This document shows, piece after piece, positions 1 to 12,307 of a stretch of 64,000 bases of DNA. The stretch is from Phaeoceros laevis (taxonomy: Eukaryota > Anthocerotophyta > Anthocerotopsida > Notothyladales). Within the stretch, counting starts at the first letter, position 1; every line of letters starts with the position of its first letter. The translations under genes and the position numbers were made by a program. The notes under the pieces were generated by a model, which was given only the letters and a program-made list of their open reading frames with translations, did not search any database and had not been told where the DNA came from. The stretch lies in the NCBI GenBank assembly GCA_049999765.1, contig JBNGIQ010009481.1:187350-251349 (forward strand). The letters are read 5' to 3'.

Positions 1-2
1 GC

Positions 3-287
3 AAAGATGGCCGCACCATCTCTCAACACCCCAAACACTGCGCTCCTTGTCACCTTCCCAACCTGGATACCACGGTGGTGACAGCCAACTGGATTCCGCC
101 TATTGATTACCCATGCCAAGCTTACCACCGGATCGACGATGCTGACAAGATGCTTTTGTGTGACAACTGCAACCAGGGGTACCATCTTTTTTGCTTGCAG
201 CCTGAACTCACAAAGGTGTCCGATGCGTTGTGGTTCTGTTCGCCATGTGCAGCCCGTTCTGCTGGACGCAACTCCTCTTCTTCCTAG
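3..287 (+). CDS. 3' end of a PHD-finger protein, possibly transposon-derived
   Basis: The frame is open from the window edge to a TAG at 285-287, so only a C-terminal piece is present. It carries a PHD-type pattern: a LLCDNC knuckle, GYH-x2-C, then W-x-C-x2-C. The first zinc pair looks incomplete because the expected second Cys lies in a CQAYH context. An upstream HCAPC motif could be a further zinc ligand set. PHD fingers usually read histone H3 tails, but plant and algal retroelement polyproteins also carry them. The direct repeats and inverted-repeat debris just downstream favour a mobile-element origin. No start codon is visible here. Confidence 0.5.
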   Translation, partial: KDGRTISQHPKHCAPCHLPNLDTTVVTANWIPPIDYPCQAYHRIDDADKMLLCDNCNQGYHLFCLQPELTKVSDALWFCSPCAARSAGRNSSSS

Positions 288-304
288 TCAAGAACTGGGG
301 GGGG

Positions 305-1175
305 GTGTAAACTGGCTGGGTACTTTTGCTGAGTACTTTTCTTTCCATGCTGCCTTTGCTACTCATTGTGTGTTTACATTTGTGGCCACATTTCTCAGTT
401 TAGTCAAGGCTTCTGCTGAAGCAAGGATACCAAGGCAGGACAGCCCTACGCATTCACGCACAACAGCTGTCAGGATGTGCAAAAGCACGTCGTTCAGCAG
501 GTGTTTGCTCCATATGCATCTGGGTTGTGGCTCTTGTGTTTCTGTTGTGACAGCCCGTTATTTTTGCTTTACATGCTTTCACCATGCTAGGATAATGAAT
601 ACTTATCAAGTTAATTAGGTTTACTGCCAATGCGTTAAGTCAATGTTGGCGATTCAGCTGTCCATGTCTTGTAACGGCCTCGGCCTAATTGATCCCGTTA
701 GGGACCGGCCTGGCGGTGCATTTATGTGCCTGACTCCCGCTGCGACTTTCGCACGCTGGCGGCTGCACCTGCTTAGGAGATAGAGAGAGGGCTGGAGCCC
801 AAAGATCGCTCGTCGCGCCGGAAGGTGCAATCTTAGCAAGTTCTGAATTTTGACAAGTGCTGGGCTTACGCCTGCAGCTATAACCGTGATTCACACAATC
901 GATGCATTGTTCATGAAATTCTGCTGCCCTTGTCTTGTAATTTGCTGGACTCCCCTGTTGCCATAGGGCATCTCGCCTCTGGCGTGCGCTACATGTGCAA
1001 AGGAGCGAACGTGTAAACTGGCTGGGTACTTTTGCTGAGTACTTTTCTTTCCATGCTGCCTTTGCTACTCATTGTGTGCTTACATTTGTGGCCATATTTC
1101 TCAGTTTAGTCAAGGTTTCTGCTGAAGCAGGTATACCGAGGCAGGACAGCCCTATGCACTAACGCATGACAACTG
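305..1175. repeat. Pair of ~165-bp direct repeats
   Basis: Positions 305-470 and 1011-1175 are near-identical, both beginning GTGTAAACTGGCTGGG, with scattered substitutions and an offset of about 706 bp. The first copy starts directly after the PHD-finger frame. They could be parts of two decayed copies of one element or remnants of terminal repeats. No target-site duplication was recognised. Confidence 0.75.
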
Positions 1176-1414
1176 CTTGGTTATCGATAAATATAGTAAC
1201 CGAAGAGGATATAGGAAAGGTGATAAAAAAGGTGGGAAGATATGAGATGGCCTTAACTAGAGAGGGGAGTTCAGCTTCATAAATCCTATAATATGTCTTT
1301 AACCCAAACGACAATTGATGGATAAGTTGCCCATTCAAATCGAAAATTGCCGCGCCTCCCGCTTGACCATCCGTGAGAGACCCATCAGTGTAGATTGCAA
1401 GGACATTGGGAGAT

Positions 1415-2310
1415 TAACACCGGGTAGCACATTACTACCAACGTTGGGTAGCACTTAAAGGGAACCGGTGAGTTATAAAGCCCGCGCTCGCCCCGGGATT
1501 ATGAGCGTAATCCCGCTCCTTTATGGAGATTAGCACCGGGTAGCACATTACTGCCAACGTCGGTTAGCACATTCTGCTTGCAAGTCGCGAGATTACGCTC
1601 ATAATCCCGGGGCTCGCGCGAGCTTTATAACTCACCGGTTCCCTTTAAGTATGTTAAAGGAAGGCGATCGCACCGGATAGCATTACCCGTGCTAATGCCA
1701 TAACCTAGTGCTCTCGGCTTCCTTCAACATACTCATTATGCCCCACCGGGTAGCACATTATGCGAAGAAGAATGCACTAGAAGACCCCTTGGCAATGTAA
1801 TGATCCCTGAAAAATGCACATCTGTTAAAGTCTTAGATTTGACAAAGCTGCGATCTCACCTCCCTCCACAAGTGCTACATCGTAGTCACACACATGCGCG
1901 CTTTCAGAAGGTTGATTTGTGATATCTTCAAGCGCTTTTCCCCTAGTAACCTTATTAACAGTCCTTTGTCGCTTTCTCGAAATTTCGCTCGGATCCATCA
2001 AACCCTAGGTACAACCTAGCCACTGCAGGCGTTCAGGGCTACATTGCGCACAACATCGAGCCAAGCCGGCCTCACATTGCGCTCGATGTAGCATGTGAGC
2101 TCTGCGTGAAGCTTGCGAGCTCCGCGTAGGACTGAGGTGACCGGATAACCTAGGTGCAAGTCGTGGGATTACGCTCATAATCCCGGGCTCGCGCGGGCTT
2201 TATAACTCGCCGATTGTAGTATGTTAAAGGAAGGCGGTCACACCGGGTAGCATATGCTACCCGTGCTAATGCCATAACCCAGTGCTCCCGGCTTCTTTTA
2301 ACATACTCAG
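1415..2310. repeat. Nested inverted-repeat modules (MITE/foldback-like)
   Basis: A ~62-bp sequence at 1456-1517 recurs as its reverse complement at about 1576-1650 and again at about 2156-2217. Each inverted copy is followed by an ~87-bp unit (1649-1736 and 2220-2309). The ends of this unit are 15-bp inverted repeats of the form GTATGTTAAAGGAAG. The module 1576-1736 is therefore directly repeated at 2156-2309. The string GGGTAGCACATTA occurs at about 1424, 1538 and 1748. No coding potential is seen. Several cycles of small-element insertion and duplication would explain this. Confidence 0.7.
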
Positions 2311-2407
2311 AAGATTCCCGTTCCGAGGAACCAGGCTCAGAATCACTCGCCCTCGAGCCCAACGCCGTTTTGCAAGGAGAGCGATGATAGCAGTTGCTCT
2401 TTGAATA

Positions 2408-3192
2408 TCCATGGACGTATAGGACTCCCGAACAATAATGGTTTTCGTCGATATTACTCCGAGAGTGTGGCCAGGTCCGCCTGGCAGCCGTTTCCCGAGG
2501 CCACCCGGTACCGTGCGTGATGCCGCTTTCGCCTCTCGGTACCGCGCAGGTTGCATGGCCGCTACCAGCACGCCATCCCCGTGCGTTCATGTCATGCACC
2601 CCACGCGCGGACGCATCGTGTTCACACCGTGCCATGCCGTGTCCCTAATGCCATGGCGGGGCCGCATGCTCATGGCGCGGCGCGCGGCGTTAGAGTCGCA
2701 AAGGCGTTATAATCTAGCGGAATGGATGTGAGTTGTGCTCGAGCGGCTGCACTCCTGCAGCCGGAGGCTCATAAGAACACTGCGGTATAGCTCCCTGGGC
2801 TCGGATCAGGTCGCAATGGGGTGCTGACGTTTTGCAACCGAAATTTTTCCCCCCTTTATTTTTTCTTTTTTCTAAGGTCGCCGCTGTGGAGGTGGGAGGT
2901 CCCCGGGAGAGCACATGCCGTTCGCGGGGCGGCGCATGACATGGACCATGCCAATATCGTGTGTGCGAGCGGGGGCAGGTGGTGGGGTTTGGCGTGACGC
3001 GCGCGCGCGATGGCTGGGGTAGCGGGGAGGCAGGGCGCGCAGTAACAAGAGGCCAAGGAGGCGTCACGCACGGTACCGGGCGGCCTCGGGCAACGGCTGC
3101 CAGGTGGCGAGGCCCGCGTACTTTCCACACCCTTGGAGTAATATCGTTACTAAAACTAATGTTCGGGGATTTTCACACGTTCGTGGATACTT
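2408..3192. mobile_element. Non-autonomous element with ~100-bp terminal inverted repeats
   Basis: The left end (about 2408-2525) matches the reverse complement of the right end (about 3063-3192). The shared blocks include GATATTACTCC, CTGGCAGCCGTT and CCCGGTACCGTGCGTGA. The interior is GC-rich and no transposase frame is apparent. Long inverted repeats on a short element resemble non-autonomous Mutator-like elements. I could not define a target-site duplication. Confidence 0.6.
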
Positions 3193-3744
3193 GTCATTTT
3201 TTATTTGTCTACATCAGGTTCACAACCTTTTCTCGTGTGGCAAACGTTGTCTCGAGTGGACTCCTCAATATCATTTTCCTGCAACGTGTTTAGGACTTCC
3301 TGTAAGTTCAACAGTCGACGTTAAACGTGCTGCATTTTCATTTTCATGAAAGGAACGGTACAAAGATCAACAAAAACATTCACAGTTGTCTCAAAACAGT
3401 TCCAGCTTTAGAGTCCAGTTGCCTACATGTTTACGTGCGGCATCGCATTATCTTCAGGATCTTTGGCTGCAAACTGAAAGGTTAACGATGTACACTAAAA
3501 CAAAGGTAACAAAGTGACCCACTGAGACATGGAGCCTGCAACTAGTAGTGAAAGAGGATATAGAACGTACTCTAAACCCGTGATTCGTAGCTTTTTTGAA
3601 TTGATCATTTCGCATTGTGCCATCCTGCAGGTGGAACCGTCTTAAAGAGCAGGCTAAGCAAGTAAAGAAGCACTGCGAGGTTGCAAGCTCACAGCCTAGG
3701 CTGTTTCGAGTCCTGCAATGAGGTTAAGCAAATTTTCAAGATTC

Positions 3745-5885
3745 TCATTTGGAATTGACAAATCGTCCCCATAAGAAACAAGAAGGCTCCATGTCCTTTC
3801 TGCAACAACAGCTGCACATCAAGTGTTGCGTTAGAAGTTCCAAAACTGGTATCAAGTCAGTTCTCAAGAACGCTGAGACATAAGGCCAGTCGACCTGTGC
3901 AGCTTTGACGACCCCCGATACAGACATGGCAAACTGTATGCGCAGACCTGGCTGATGCATGAGTCACATGTAAAAGTAAGGACTCGGTGTAAATGTTGAG
4001 CAAACGAGAACTGCAATGCATGGGACAAGTCATCAGTTGGAATCTCTGTTCACAACAGAGAGTGGTTGGAGAATACACCCAGAGGAAGCTGCCTTGACCT
4101 AAAAACAAAAAATCCCACCTAGCAGTCACAGCAGCTGCTAGTAGGACAGGTGACAATGTCCACCAAATTTCATTTTTCATAGCTGTGAGCTCAACAAGGT
4201 AGCTCTCAATCTCCACTTCCTGTTGAGGCCACAACAGATCTTGTGACGATGAATGACACACTACATGCCAAAACTATGAGCGACTAGAAGACACACCTGG
4301 ATCACTCACCTTTTCAGCCTGCAGGAGGCAGGTGAACTCACTGAGTTTGGAAAGCATATTTTGGCACGTCGCGGAACTATTTGACGAACCCAACAGCTTA
4401 CGGCAGATGGCCGTCCATCGCTTGTACCCCAGGTACATACAGCAGAGTTCCTGTTTCATAGTCAATCTCACTTCGCTGTCGTAGTCACACCAGCATGTAC
4501 TCCTTACCTTGAGAGAACCTCATAACGCGTACCGCTATTTCAGTCAGGCAGCCGTCATCTGCTTTGGCCTTCACACCGTCTCCAGTTCTTAGGGCGTCAA
4601 AAACTTGTGTCCACTGCAGCTTTGTCCCTTGAAATATGATCAAAGCACCTGACAGCTTGTACATAGTCTTGGCACTCACGAGGTATGATAACCCACTCTG
4701 CCTCCACTGTGCAACTTGCACCTTGCTGAAAGAAATACCACCAGAGGAGCTGGTGTCTCCGGGAAGCATAGCAAGATGTCACATAACGTGAGAATCGGGA
4801 GACAAGCGCGAGTCTGTAGCTGAACAACACAACAAATCTTTCATCGAAGACGTACTCGGAATACAGCTCTAGAACTCACCTTGTCACGTCATCATCCATG
4901 TGCTCCTCATTCCTCCACAAAGTAACGGCTGGTGAGATCTCATTCACCGAAGAATTCACTTCTGCAGCTGCTTCTACAGCTTTTGCAAGACAGTTAACAT
5001 GAGCTGTAGCAGAGCATCTCTCAGATATTTCTTGATGGACAGAGCTCCACATGTCAACACAACCCCCACTGGACCTGTATTTTTTTCTGGCAGGTTGCAC
5101 GTCCATGTTGCAATTTTCTGTACTGCCGCCCATTTTACCATCCAGGTACAATAACCCGTCCGTTGCCATGCATTTTGATCCATCACACGAAGAGGCCACC
5201 TTCGGCAAGGCTTGTTCATGCAAAGACTGCTCTCCATGAGGCAACTGTCTTACACCTTCAACACTGCGAGCCTCAATTTTTGCCACAGCTGCAGCCACAC
5301 AAGCAATTTGCACATTCTCATCACCCAGGGCTTGAAGGAGCAGCCGCAAAAGTAGCACTCCCGCCTCCATCAGCACAGCCACAGAAAGATTCGGCAAACC
5401 CTGCACGGTCAGAACAGTAAGTGTGGACAACAACCGATCTCACCCGCAATCAAAACTCTTCATGGTCAGCCACAGAGCCAACCACGAAACTATATGAACA
5501 TGAAATTTTTTAGTGTGAAGGTGTGGATGAATACAGGAGGATGAGGAGTCCTGTCCATAAGGCTTGCAAGAGCTTCATCCAGAGCGAGTTTCGAGTCCTC
5601 ATCTACCAGCTCTTCCATTGCCTGCATTAGTGTTGCTGCGATACTTTTACATTTTCCACGCAACGCAAGTCTTTGTAACAAAAAGTCAGTGCAAGGGTTG
5701 CAACTCACGTCTTCCAGGAAAAATGCCCAGCTGAACGCCTGCTCAACAGTCTCTATGCTCCAAGAGGCCCGGGCTCCAGTCGACTGAAACCCGGAGGCAA
5801 GCACCAGCATGTCCAGAAAAGCCCCTGAGTGGCGAACGAGATCTTCCAGGCTAATGCTACGGTGCGTCCACGGCCTGCACTCCAT
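3745..5885 (-). CDS. Unrecognised multi-exon gene (helical, no known domain)
   Basis: A phase-consistent set of exons runs from an ATG at 5885: 5535-5885, 4880-5400, 4508-4725, 4310-4470, and one starting at 4219. It continues through one or more exons to a frame ending at about 3745. The junctions use standard GT/AG sites. The product is Leu/Ala-rich and probably alpha-helical, with a Ser/Glu-rich stretch in exon 2 (about residues 145-250). I do not recognise the family. A HEAT-like or DNA-repair/meiosis scaffold is possible, but nothing specific supports it. The last one or two junctions are uncertain. Confidence 0.5.
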
Positions 5886-8800
5886 CTGGATCGCAAAGGC
5901 TAAGACTTGAGGCGGGATACTAGAGGGGGATTTTGCTCTTGAACTTGTCCCAGTTTGCGTGCAGCTTCCGAACTTGGGCCTGGCGCCGCAAATAACATGC
6001 TGAACTTATCGATAGGTCAACTTCCTGGGAAACTGCATCCGTCCCGTTTCAACTGGCTTCAGGAACAATTTGGTGCCAAGATCAGACAGACGCACAAGGT
6101 CTTCATCAGGTATGAAAAACCAGCAGAGGTCCCACGAAAAGTGTCTGGATGCCAACATCAAAAACATCTGGCTTGCCTCAGGACAACATTAGTGTTCACT
6201 CTGCCCAAACACACAGTTGAATCAGCCCTTCTAGAGGCCACTTGCTTTCCAGAAAACTAAGACCTGGAGAACTATTCTCTCTTTGACCACAACACTAGGA
6301 ATTCTCTTGGTAGCCTCGCAGAACAATCTGGCACATAACCTGCCGACACTGGAATCACCTGGGACACAAACCACCTACCAACCAAGACGAGAGCCACAGT
6401 GCAAATTGCAATCAGCACGTGCCACCGCTTGCTGTGATGCAGTAACAAATTCAGGCAACTCGTAGAGGTCCGTCCAGCCAGCATCAACACCTGGCCCGTG
6501 CGGAGGGAGAGCAGCTGCCGAGGAGCCCCTGCGGCTGCTGCGGGAGGAAAGAGGGTCTCAAACACTGGAGCTGCCCCGTCTACTGATCAGGGAAGGGAAT
6601 TCTGCTCTTGAACTTGAGGCCACAGTTCAATTTCCTGGGGAGAGTGCATCCTTCCCGTTTCATCTGCCTGCAGGAATGATATTTCGTTGGTACCACTCTC
6701 GGAGGCAGGCAGGAAACCTTCGTCGTATTCGCATCCTCGGTCGGTAAAAGCAAGAATTGGTCAGCGCAATTGACGAGGAGTCGAGGACAGCTAGGGCAAG
6801 GAATGCGTGGAGGAGCAGGTCCGTCCAGACTAAGTTCATCGCTTCCTCCTGCTCAAATTCCGCAGCCTTGAGGAGAACCAGATGCCTTGAGACGCTGGAG
6901 AAACGTAAATTGCAAGATTCAGAGTAGAGCAGTGTGGAGAAACGACATCGCCGCTAGGCAAGTGCGCAGCCGTTTTCACAGATGGGACGGACAACGGCCG
7001 ACCAAAGACCAAGAAAGCGACGGCAGCTCGACTGGAAAGCCAACCGGACCGCAACATGTTTGAAGATGCGGAAGCCTCGGTTCGCTGCCACCAATTGCAA
7101 GTGAGGACCTGCTAATCCGGATCTAGCTCTTCTGTCAGTCTTGTGGTGGTTGGCAGACGCGTGATCAATTGCACTAACCTGTCCTCGTCTCTCAAATTTC
7201 CGCCTCCCAGTGTCTGATGATGCTGCAGGTGGCAGCTGATAGGTCGTAGACTCTCTGTTGCTATGTCCGCATACCAGTGACAGACACTCTTCTTTACACG
7301 AGACGAAGACAGATGCGTGTGGAATCCAGTTTCTGAACGATGCTCCCCATATGGAGGAGCTCGCAAGGTACGGCCCTCACCAGAAGACCAGTTTCTTGTC
7401 GGAATTGCTGCCGCATTGCATGCCTGGGCCTGCTGTGAGTCAAGACGTTGCGTGCAGCAGGTGCTCGTTGCCCGCTCACTTTGCTTAAAGAATCGGAAAC
7501 AGTCACCTGTAGACAAATCTTTGCCTGCTCCATGGAAGCTGTGCTCATCTCTCAGGATTTACACTGGCTGATTTCGCAGCAAACAAGCACGTCCGTACAA
7601 AACAGGCAGCAGAAGTTGCCAGGGAAAACAACATTCCTGGTAGCCACCTCTGGCCTAAACTTGGACGGACTGGGCCCCGGTCGCGTGTGCCTGGATGGGA
7701 AGTGGACGTCACGGCATGTTGTGAAAGGCTCTTCTTGCTTGGTACACACACATCTACTTTTTCCCCTCCTACATGCCACAGCCCTTTACGCATCTCCTCT
7801 CTCCAGCGCCCATTGCCTCTTTTTCCGAAAAGCGAGAAATGCCTGCTGCCTGGTTCCTCCATCGCAGCGATACGGTGCCAGGACGTGGGAGGAGCATCCA
7901 CTGCACCTGTACAGGAGGGCGAGGCCAAGGCAGGTGCGGTACGCTAGTCCAGGCGGACCAGTCCGGCGTGCGGGCCCAGGCCGGCCCCTCCTGATGACGC
8001 GCACATCACTGGAAACGTCTTGGCCGGGACACGAATCGGCGAGGGGGGAGGGTGCCCCGTCTCGTCATCAGGGTCGTGAGGCCCTCATCATCTCATCAGG
8101 CAGGCAGGCAAGAAGCAGGTGGCTCTCAAAAGATCTGGATCCGTGGTAGGCCCCCTTGAGGAAAGCCTTTTTGTTAACCACGTCATTAGGCAGGGCGGCG
8201 GCGGAGTAAACAAGGCGGGCGGGCAGCCATTATCCATCGGGGCCGCCATATTGGCGCGACCAGAAGCAGGGGACTTGCTTGCTCGCAGGTGGGATCATGT
8301 CAACATTCTTTCATTAGATCGTACACGCACTTGGAGTTGGCAACTTGGCAGGAGAGATGTGGCGCGCTTCATGGCACCCTCCACCTTCTCTCTCTGCCAC
8401 CAGGCCCCTCCCTGTCTTGTCTTCCGCGCTCCTAATAAGCGCGTTTGCTTGAGCGTAATCCCTCCACGCCAGCTGCTTCTCCTAGCCTGGTCTCCCCTCC
8501 CCTCAGCTGCTGCTCTTATTAACCTCGGCTCTGCCTCATGCCGCTCTTCCCGCGCGCCATCAGCTGCTGCTACTGCTGCTGCTCCTGAGTCCAGGTTCCT
8601 CCCTCTCCCCGTACTCGGAGTGTTTGCGACAATTGCATCTTGTGTGTGTGTGTGTGTGTGTGCTGGGTGCTTGTCCATGGCGTCCCTCCCTATTTGCTAT
8701 TCTGGCTGGCAAGCTTGGCGTGTTGTCTTGCTAATTGGTAGGAAGTGGAAGAGCCGGATCGGGGTGGTTTTTGGCGATGGAAAGCAACGCAATTGGGCAA

Positions 8801-9790
8801 GGCTGTTGCATATAATTTTTTCATCCAGCAATTGCGAGTCTTTTGTTTGAGAGGAGAGGTTGTTGCCTACCTGATAACGCTCAGTTTTTGCTTCAATTGA
8901 TGGCTTCCAATTGCGCCTGCCTGGCTGGAGCGAGTGGAAGGTCTCCAACAGCTTCAGGCCCTGTTCTGTGAAAAGCAGATGCTTCAAGTCGGACTGCATC
9001 AGACGTTTGCTTGCTTGTGTGCCTGCTGCGAAGCACTTGGAGTGCTCTATGCTTGGCACATTATTGGAATGTGGACCGCTTCCCGCCGCGGTTTAGTGCA
9101 ATTGGAAGCTTGTTTGTGGATCCGTTCCTGATTCTGCTGGCCCTCACGCCAGGCTGCAGGTGGAGGGGAGCGGGGAACGGCATGCCGTACAGATTGCGGT
9201 TTCTTTCACCGAAGCGGGAGCTTATTTGTTTCAGCTTAACGGTGCGAATTGCCGTTGCCTCCGCTGCTACTGCTCTTGGCCCTGCTCCTGTGCGCGATTG
9301 CGGAGAATTATTGTTCCTTGTTCCATGCAATTGATCCTCTAGTTCTGCGGTGCCTCTGCTTTGTTTAGTTTCGCCTGCCTGAGACCCTGCTGTGAGCACA
9401 TCTTGTATCGGGGGAGGCTGAGGAAGAAGGTTCTCTCTGAGAGCACCAGGCCCGTGCCGTAGCTTCTTGTGTTTGCCAAGGCTCGGTCAATTGCGTCGCG
9501 GGGAGGGCCACGGCTGGGAAGGTGTGGATGCGCTCGGATCTGCCTGTCTCAATTTCCGTATTCGTCGTCACACCACCCTGCGCTTGAATGCGCAGCACCT
9601 GGTGCTGCTCGATGATGAGCTTGTGACCAGGACTCCTTGAGTGTGTCACTGTGCATGTTGCACCCCGTCGCCAGACCTTGGCTTGCTTGCGCGGGCTTGC
9701 GCCGTGGCTGATCCTGTTTTCATTTTGTGCCTGCAGCCGAGCAAGCTGGCTTTGTGGGGGAGCCGAAGTTGCAGGAAGGACATCTTCCAA
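5886..9790. other. Intergenic/leader region between divergent genes
   Basis: No gene could be supported here. Many frames are open because the DNA is GC-rich, but none shows family similarity or a consistent exon chain. The stretch 8200-9790 probably contains the promoter and 5' leader of the KOC1-like gene. It includes a (TG)n tract at about 8641-8662, CT-rich stretches and a GCTGCTGCT run near 8560. A diverged duplication is present at about 5925-6065 and 6590-6680. Confidence 0.5.
8641..8662. repeat. (TG)n microsatellite
   Basis: An uninterrupted TG dinucleotide tract of about ten units lies in the probable 5' leader or promoter of the KOC1-like gene. Confidence 0.9.
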
Positions 9791-12307
9791 ATGGGGGGAG
9801 ACGCCAGCTACAATCCAGTTTCATCTGACAACTCTTTGGAGGATGAGCTGATTATTGAGGACTATGAGCACTTCACGGAAGCGGGCCCTCGGCCAGCTGC
9901 AGCTCCGACTCACCCCGTCTGGGCAGTGGAGGCAGATGACCTCAAGATGATGCACCGTGTGGGTCGTGGTACCTTTGGTGATGCGTGGCTTTGCACGCTT
10001 CACAATTCCACAGCTGAATTCGACGAGTTCCATGAGGTTGCCGTGAAGGTGCTGCCACCCCTGTCAGAAGAGCAGGCCAAAAATTTGTACAGAAAATTTG
10101 AGACCTTGTTCCAAGCCTCTCAAGGTCTCAAAAGCGTAAGCTGGCCGCGAGGTATTTCAACAAAGAATGGTAAGGTAGGTTTTTCGAACGTTTTCAACCT
10201 GCTCACACTTCCAATTTGCTAGAGGCGAGTCAATATCCGATGCGGTCTCGGACTCTTCCTAAGCGTCAGGTGTCGCTCGCCTTTTTATGTCAGAGTGAGG
10301 TCGGAGTGAGATTCCAGTTCTGCCCTCTGAGCATCTCGTATGTCAACAGGTTTGCATTGTAACGAAGTTTTATGAGGGCTCCTTGGGAGATAAGATGGCC
10401 CGGCATCCTGAGAACCGTATTCCGGTGGCAGATGTTTTGAGGTAAGCCCTGGTTTTTCTTTAAATTGCAGAGAATTGCAAATTTTGACTAGTGTATTCTT
10501 GTGCAATCTGTCTGGCTTACTTTGCCAGTCACATGGAGGATATGCATGAACAGACTAAATCGCCTTTCATCATGGCTGCAGGTATGGTGCTGACGTCGCC
10601 CGTGGAATGGTTGAACTTCATTCCCGAGGAATAATAGCTCTAAATCTTAAGCCGTGCAACTTCTTGGTTGACGAGCAAGATTTTGCAGTTGTGGGGGAGT
10701 TCGGGACTCCTTTACTATTTCCTGGATCTGTATCATCCACCACAGAACCAACAATTTGGCTGGGTTCCCCTAACTATATGGCACCGGAACAGTGGGGTGC
10801 TGTTGTGAGAGGCCCTATCTCTTTTGAGACAGACTCTTGGGCATTTGCAGCTAGTATCATTGAGATGGTAACAGGAACCAGGCCCTGGGACAAACTTACT
10901 GTTGAGGATATCTTCAATGCAGTTGTCGTCAGGCATGAAAAACCTTCAGTTCCAAGTGGACTGCCTGTAGCAGTGGACAAGATATTGAGGGCCTGCTTTG
11001 AGTACGACTACAGACTACGTCCAACATCCGAGGAAATTTATCGAGCGTTCTCAAGGTGAGATCTTGCCGTTGGGGACTGAAGGTCCATATGGTTCCGGTT
11101 GGTAGACTTGCTTGCAGAATGACCTTGTCTGATGTGCGCTTCGTGGTTTTTCTGCAGCCCGGAAGCTCTTTACAGAGTTGGAGATTGGGTCTGTGTGGGG
11201 CGGGATTCTGTTCGCAGATGCAAAAATATTGGTGTGGTCAAGAGTGTTGTAAACTCCTCGGAGAAGCTTCTCATCCAATTTTCTGATAAGCCAGACCAAC
11301 CTGTTGAGTGCAGTGTCAGCAGCAAGCTTTCGTTATGGAAAAATCCTCTTCAAGTAGGAGATGTGGTAAGGGTGAAACAGGATGTGCCGATTCCACGATT
11401 CGGCTGGCAAGGAGAAACAGCTGCTAGTGAAGGACTTATTGTCGAGATTTCAGAAAAGGATGCTACCGTCTTAGTGAACTTTCCAGGCAGCCAAGCTTGG
11501 CGAGCAGATCCTGCAGAAATCGAGCGTGTTTCTGTGGGACTTGTAGCTGGTGACTGGGTTTCTATCCGAGGAGGATGGTGTTGTGCTGAGCACGCAAATG
11601 ATTCAGTTGAGCTTGGTAACATGGTGGCTGATCTGCTGGAGAACAGTACTATTCCACTCGGACAGAATAGTCCTTCTCGCGTGGGAGTTGTACACAATGT
11701 GGAACATGATGGCAGGCTTAAGGTTGCTTTCTTCGGCCGTGAGACTTTGTGGACTGGAAACCCTGTCAATCTCAAGAAGATACCAGCTTTCACTGTTGGG
11801 CAAGCTGTCAGGTTGAAGAACTCTGTGCGCTCTCCTAGATTTGACTGGCCAGTGAAGCCAGGAGGGGAATGGGACACGGGCAGAGTTTGCAATGTTCTGT
11901 CAAATGGTGGCCTAATTGTTCATTTCCCTGGCCGCATGTGGAATCAGAAGGGTTGGTGGGCCGATCCGGAAGAAGTGGAAGTTGTACGGTTAAGTGATAT
12001 TAGCGGTCTGGCCAAGAAGTACGAATTCCTACAATCTATGCACTGGGCGGTGCGTCCCATCGTCAGTGTCGTGGGGTTTCTGGTTGCTGCCAGAGTTGGG
12101 ATTGTCGTTTTCAAGGGCGCGGTTCCCCAAAGAGAGCAAGGCAGCAAAGACAAGGTACTGGCCGTTCCAAATGACGTCAACGTACAGAGTGTGGACAAAG
12201 AGAAACAACAGCACCGACCCCCGCAGAAAGGCTCCCGAAATCCCTCTTGGCTTCCATTGCCCCCTCCTGTGTCGCACTTGATATTTGGAGAGGAGGCTCA
12301 AAGGTAG
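9791..12307 (+). CDS. KOC1: KOC1-like membrane-anchored protein kinase with KEG/HERC2-type repeats
   Basis: Four exons (9791-10174, 10350-10441, 10582-11055, 11158-12307) join in phase to give 699 residues. Residues ~50-315 form a kinase fold. It has the glycine loop VGRGTFGDAW (57-66), the VAIK-type Lys86 and LKPCNF (181-186), and a MAPEQW activation-segment end. The catalytic HRD is replaced by ALN (178-180) and DFG by EFG (198-200). Residues ~317-610 are repeats of the KEG/Mib-HERC2 type (GDWV, W-x-ADP and similar). A hydrophobic segment at ~618-636 is followed by a basic tail. The architecture matches Arabidopsis KOC1, a kinase at the outer chloroplast envelope linked to protein import. 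Location and role are inferred from that family. Confidence 0.8.

Noticed and set aside
1415-2310. CRISPR array
   Set aside because: Repeats are few, occur in both orientations and lack uniform spacers. The sequence is eukaryotic.
7448-8850. Two long plus-strand open frames (233 and 243 codons)
   Set aside because: They lie in GC-rich leader DNA, contain low-complexity Cys/Arg/Pro-rich translations and have no domain, splice support or family similarity.
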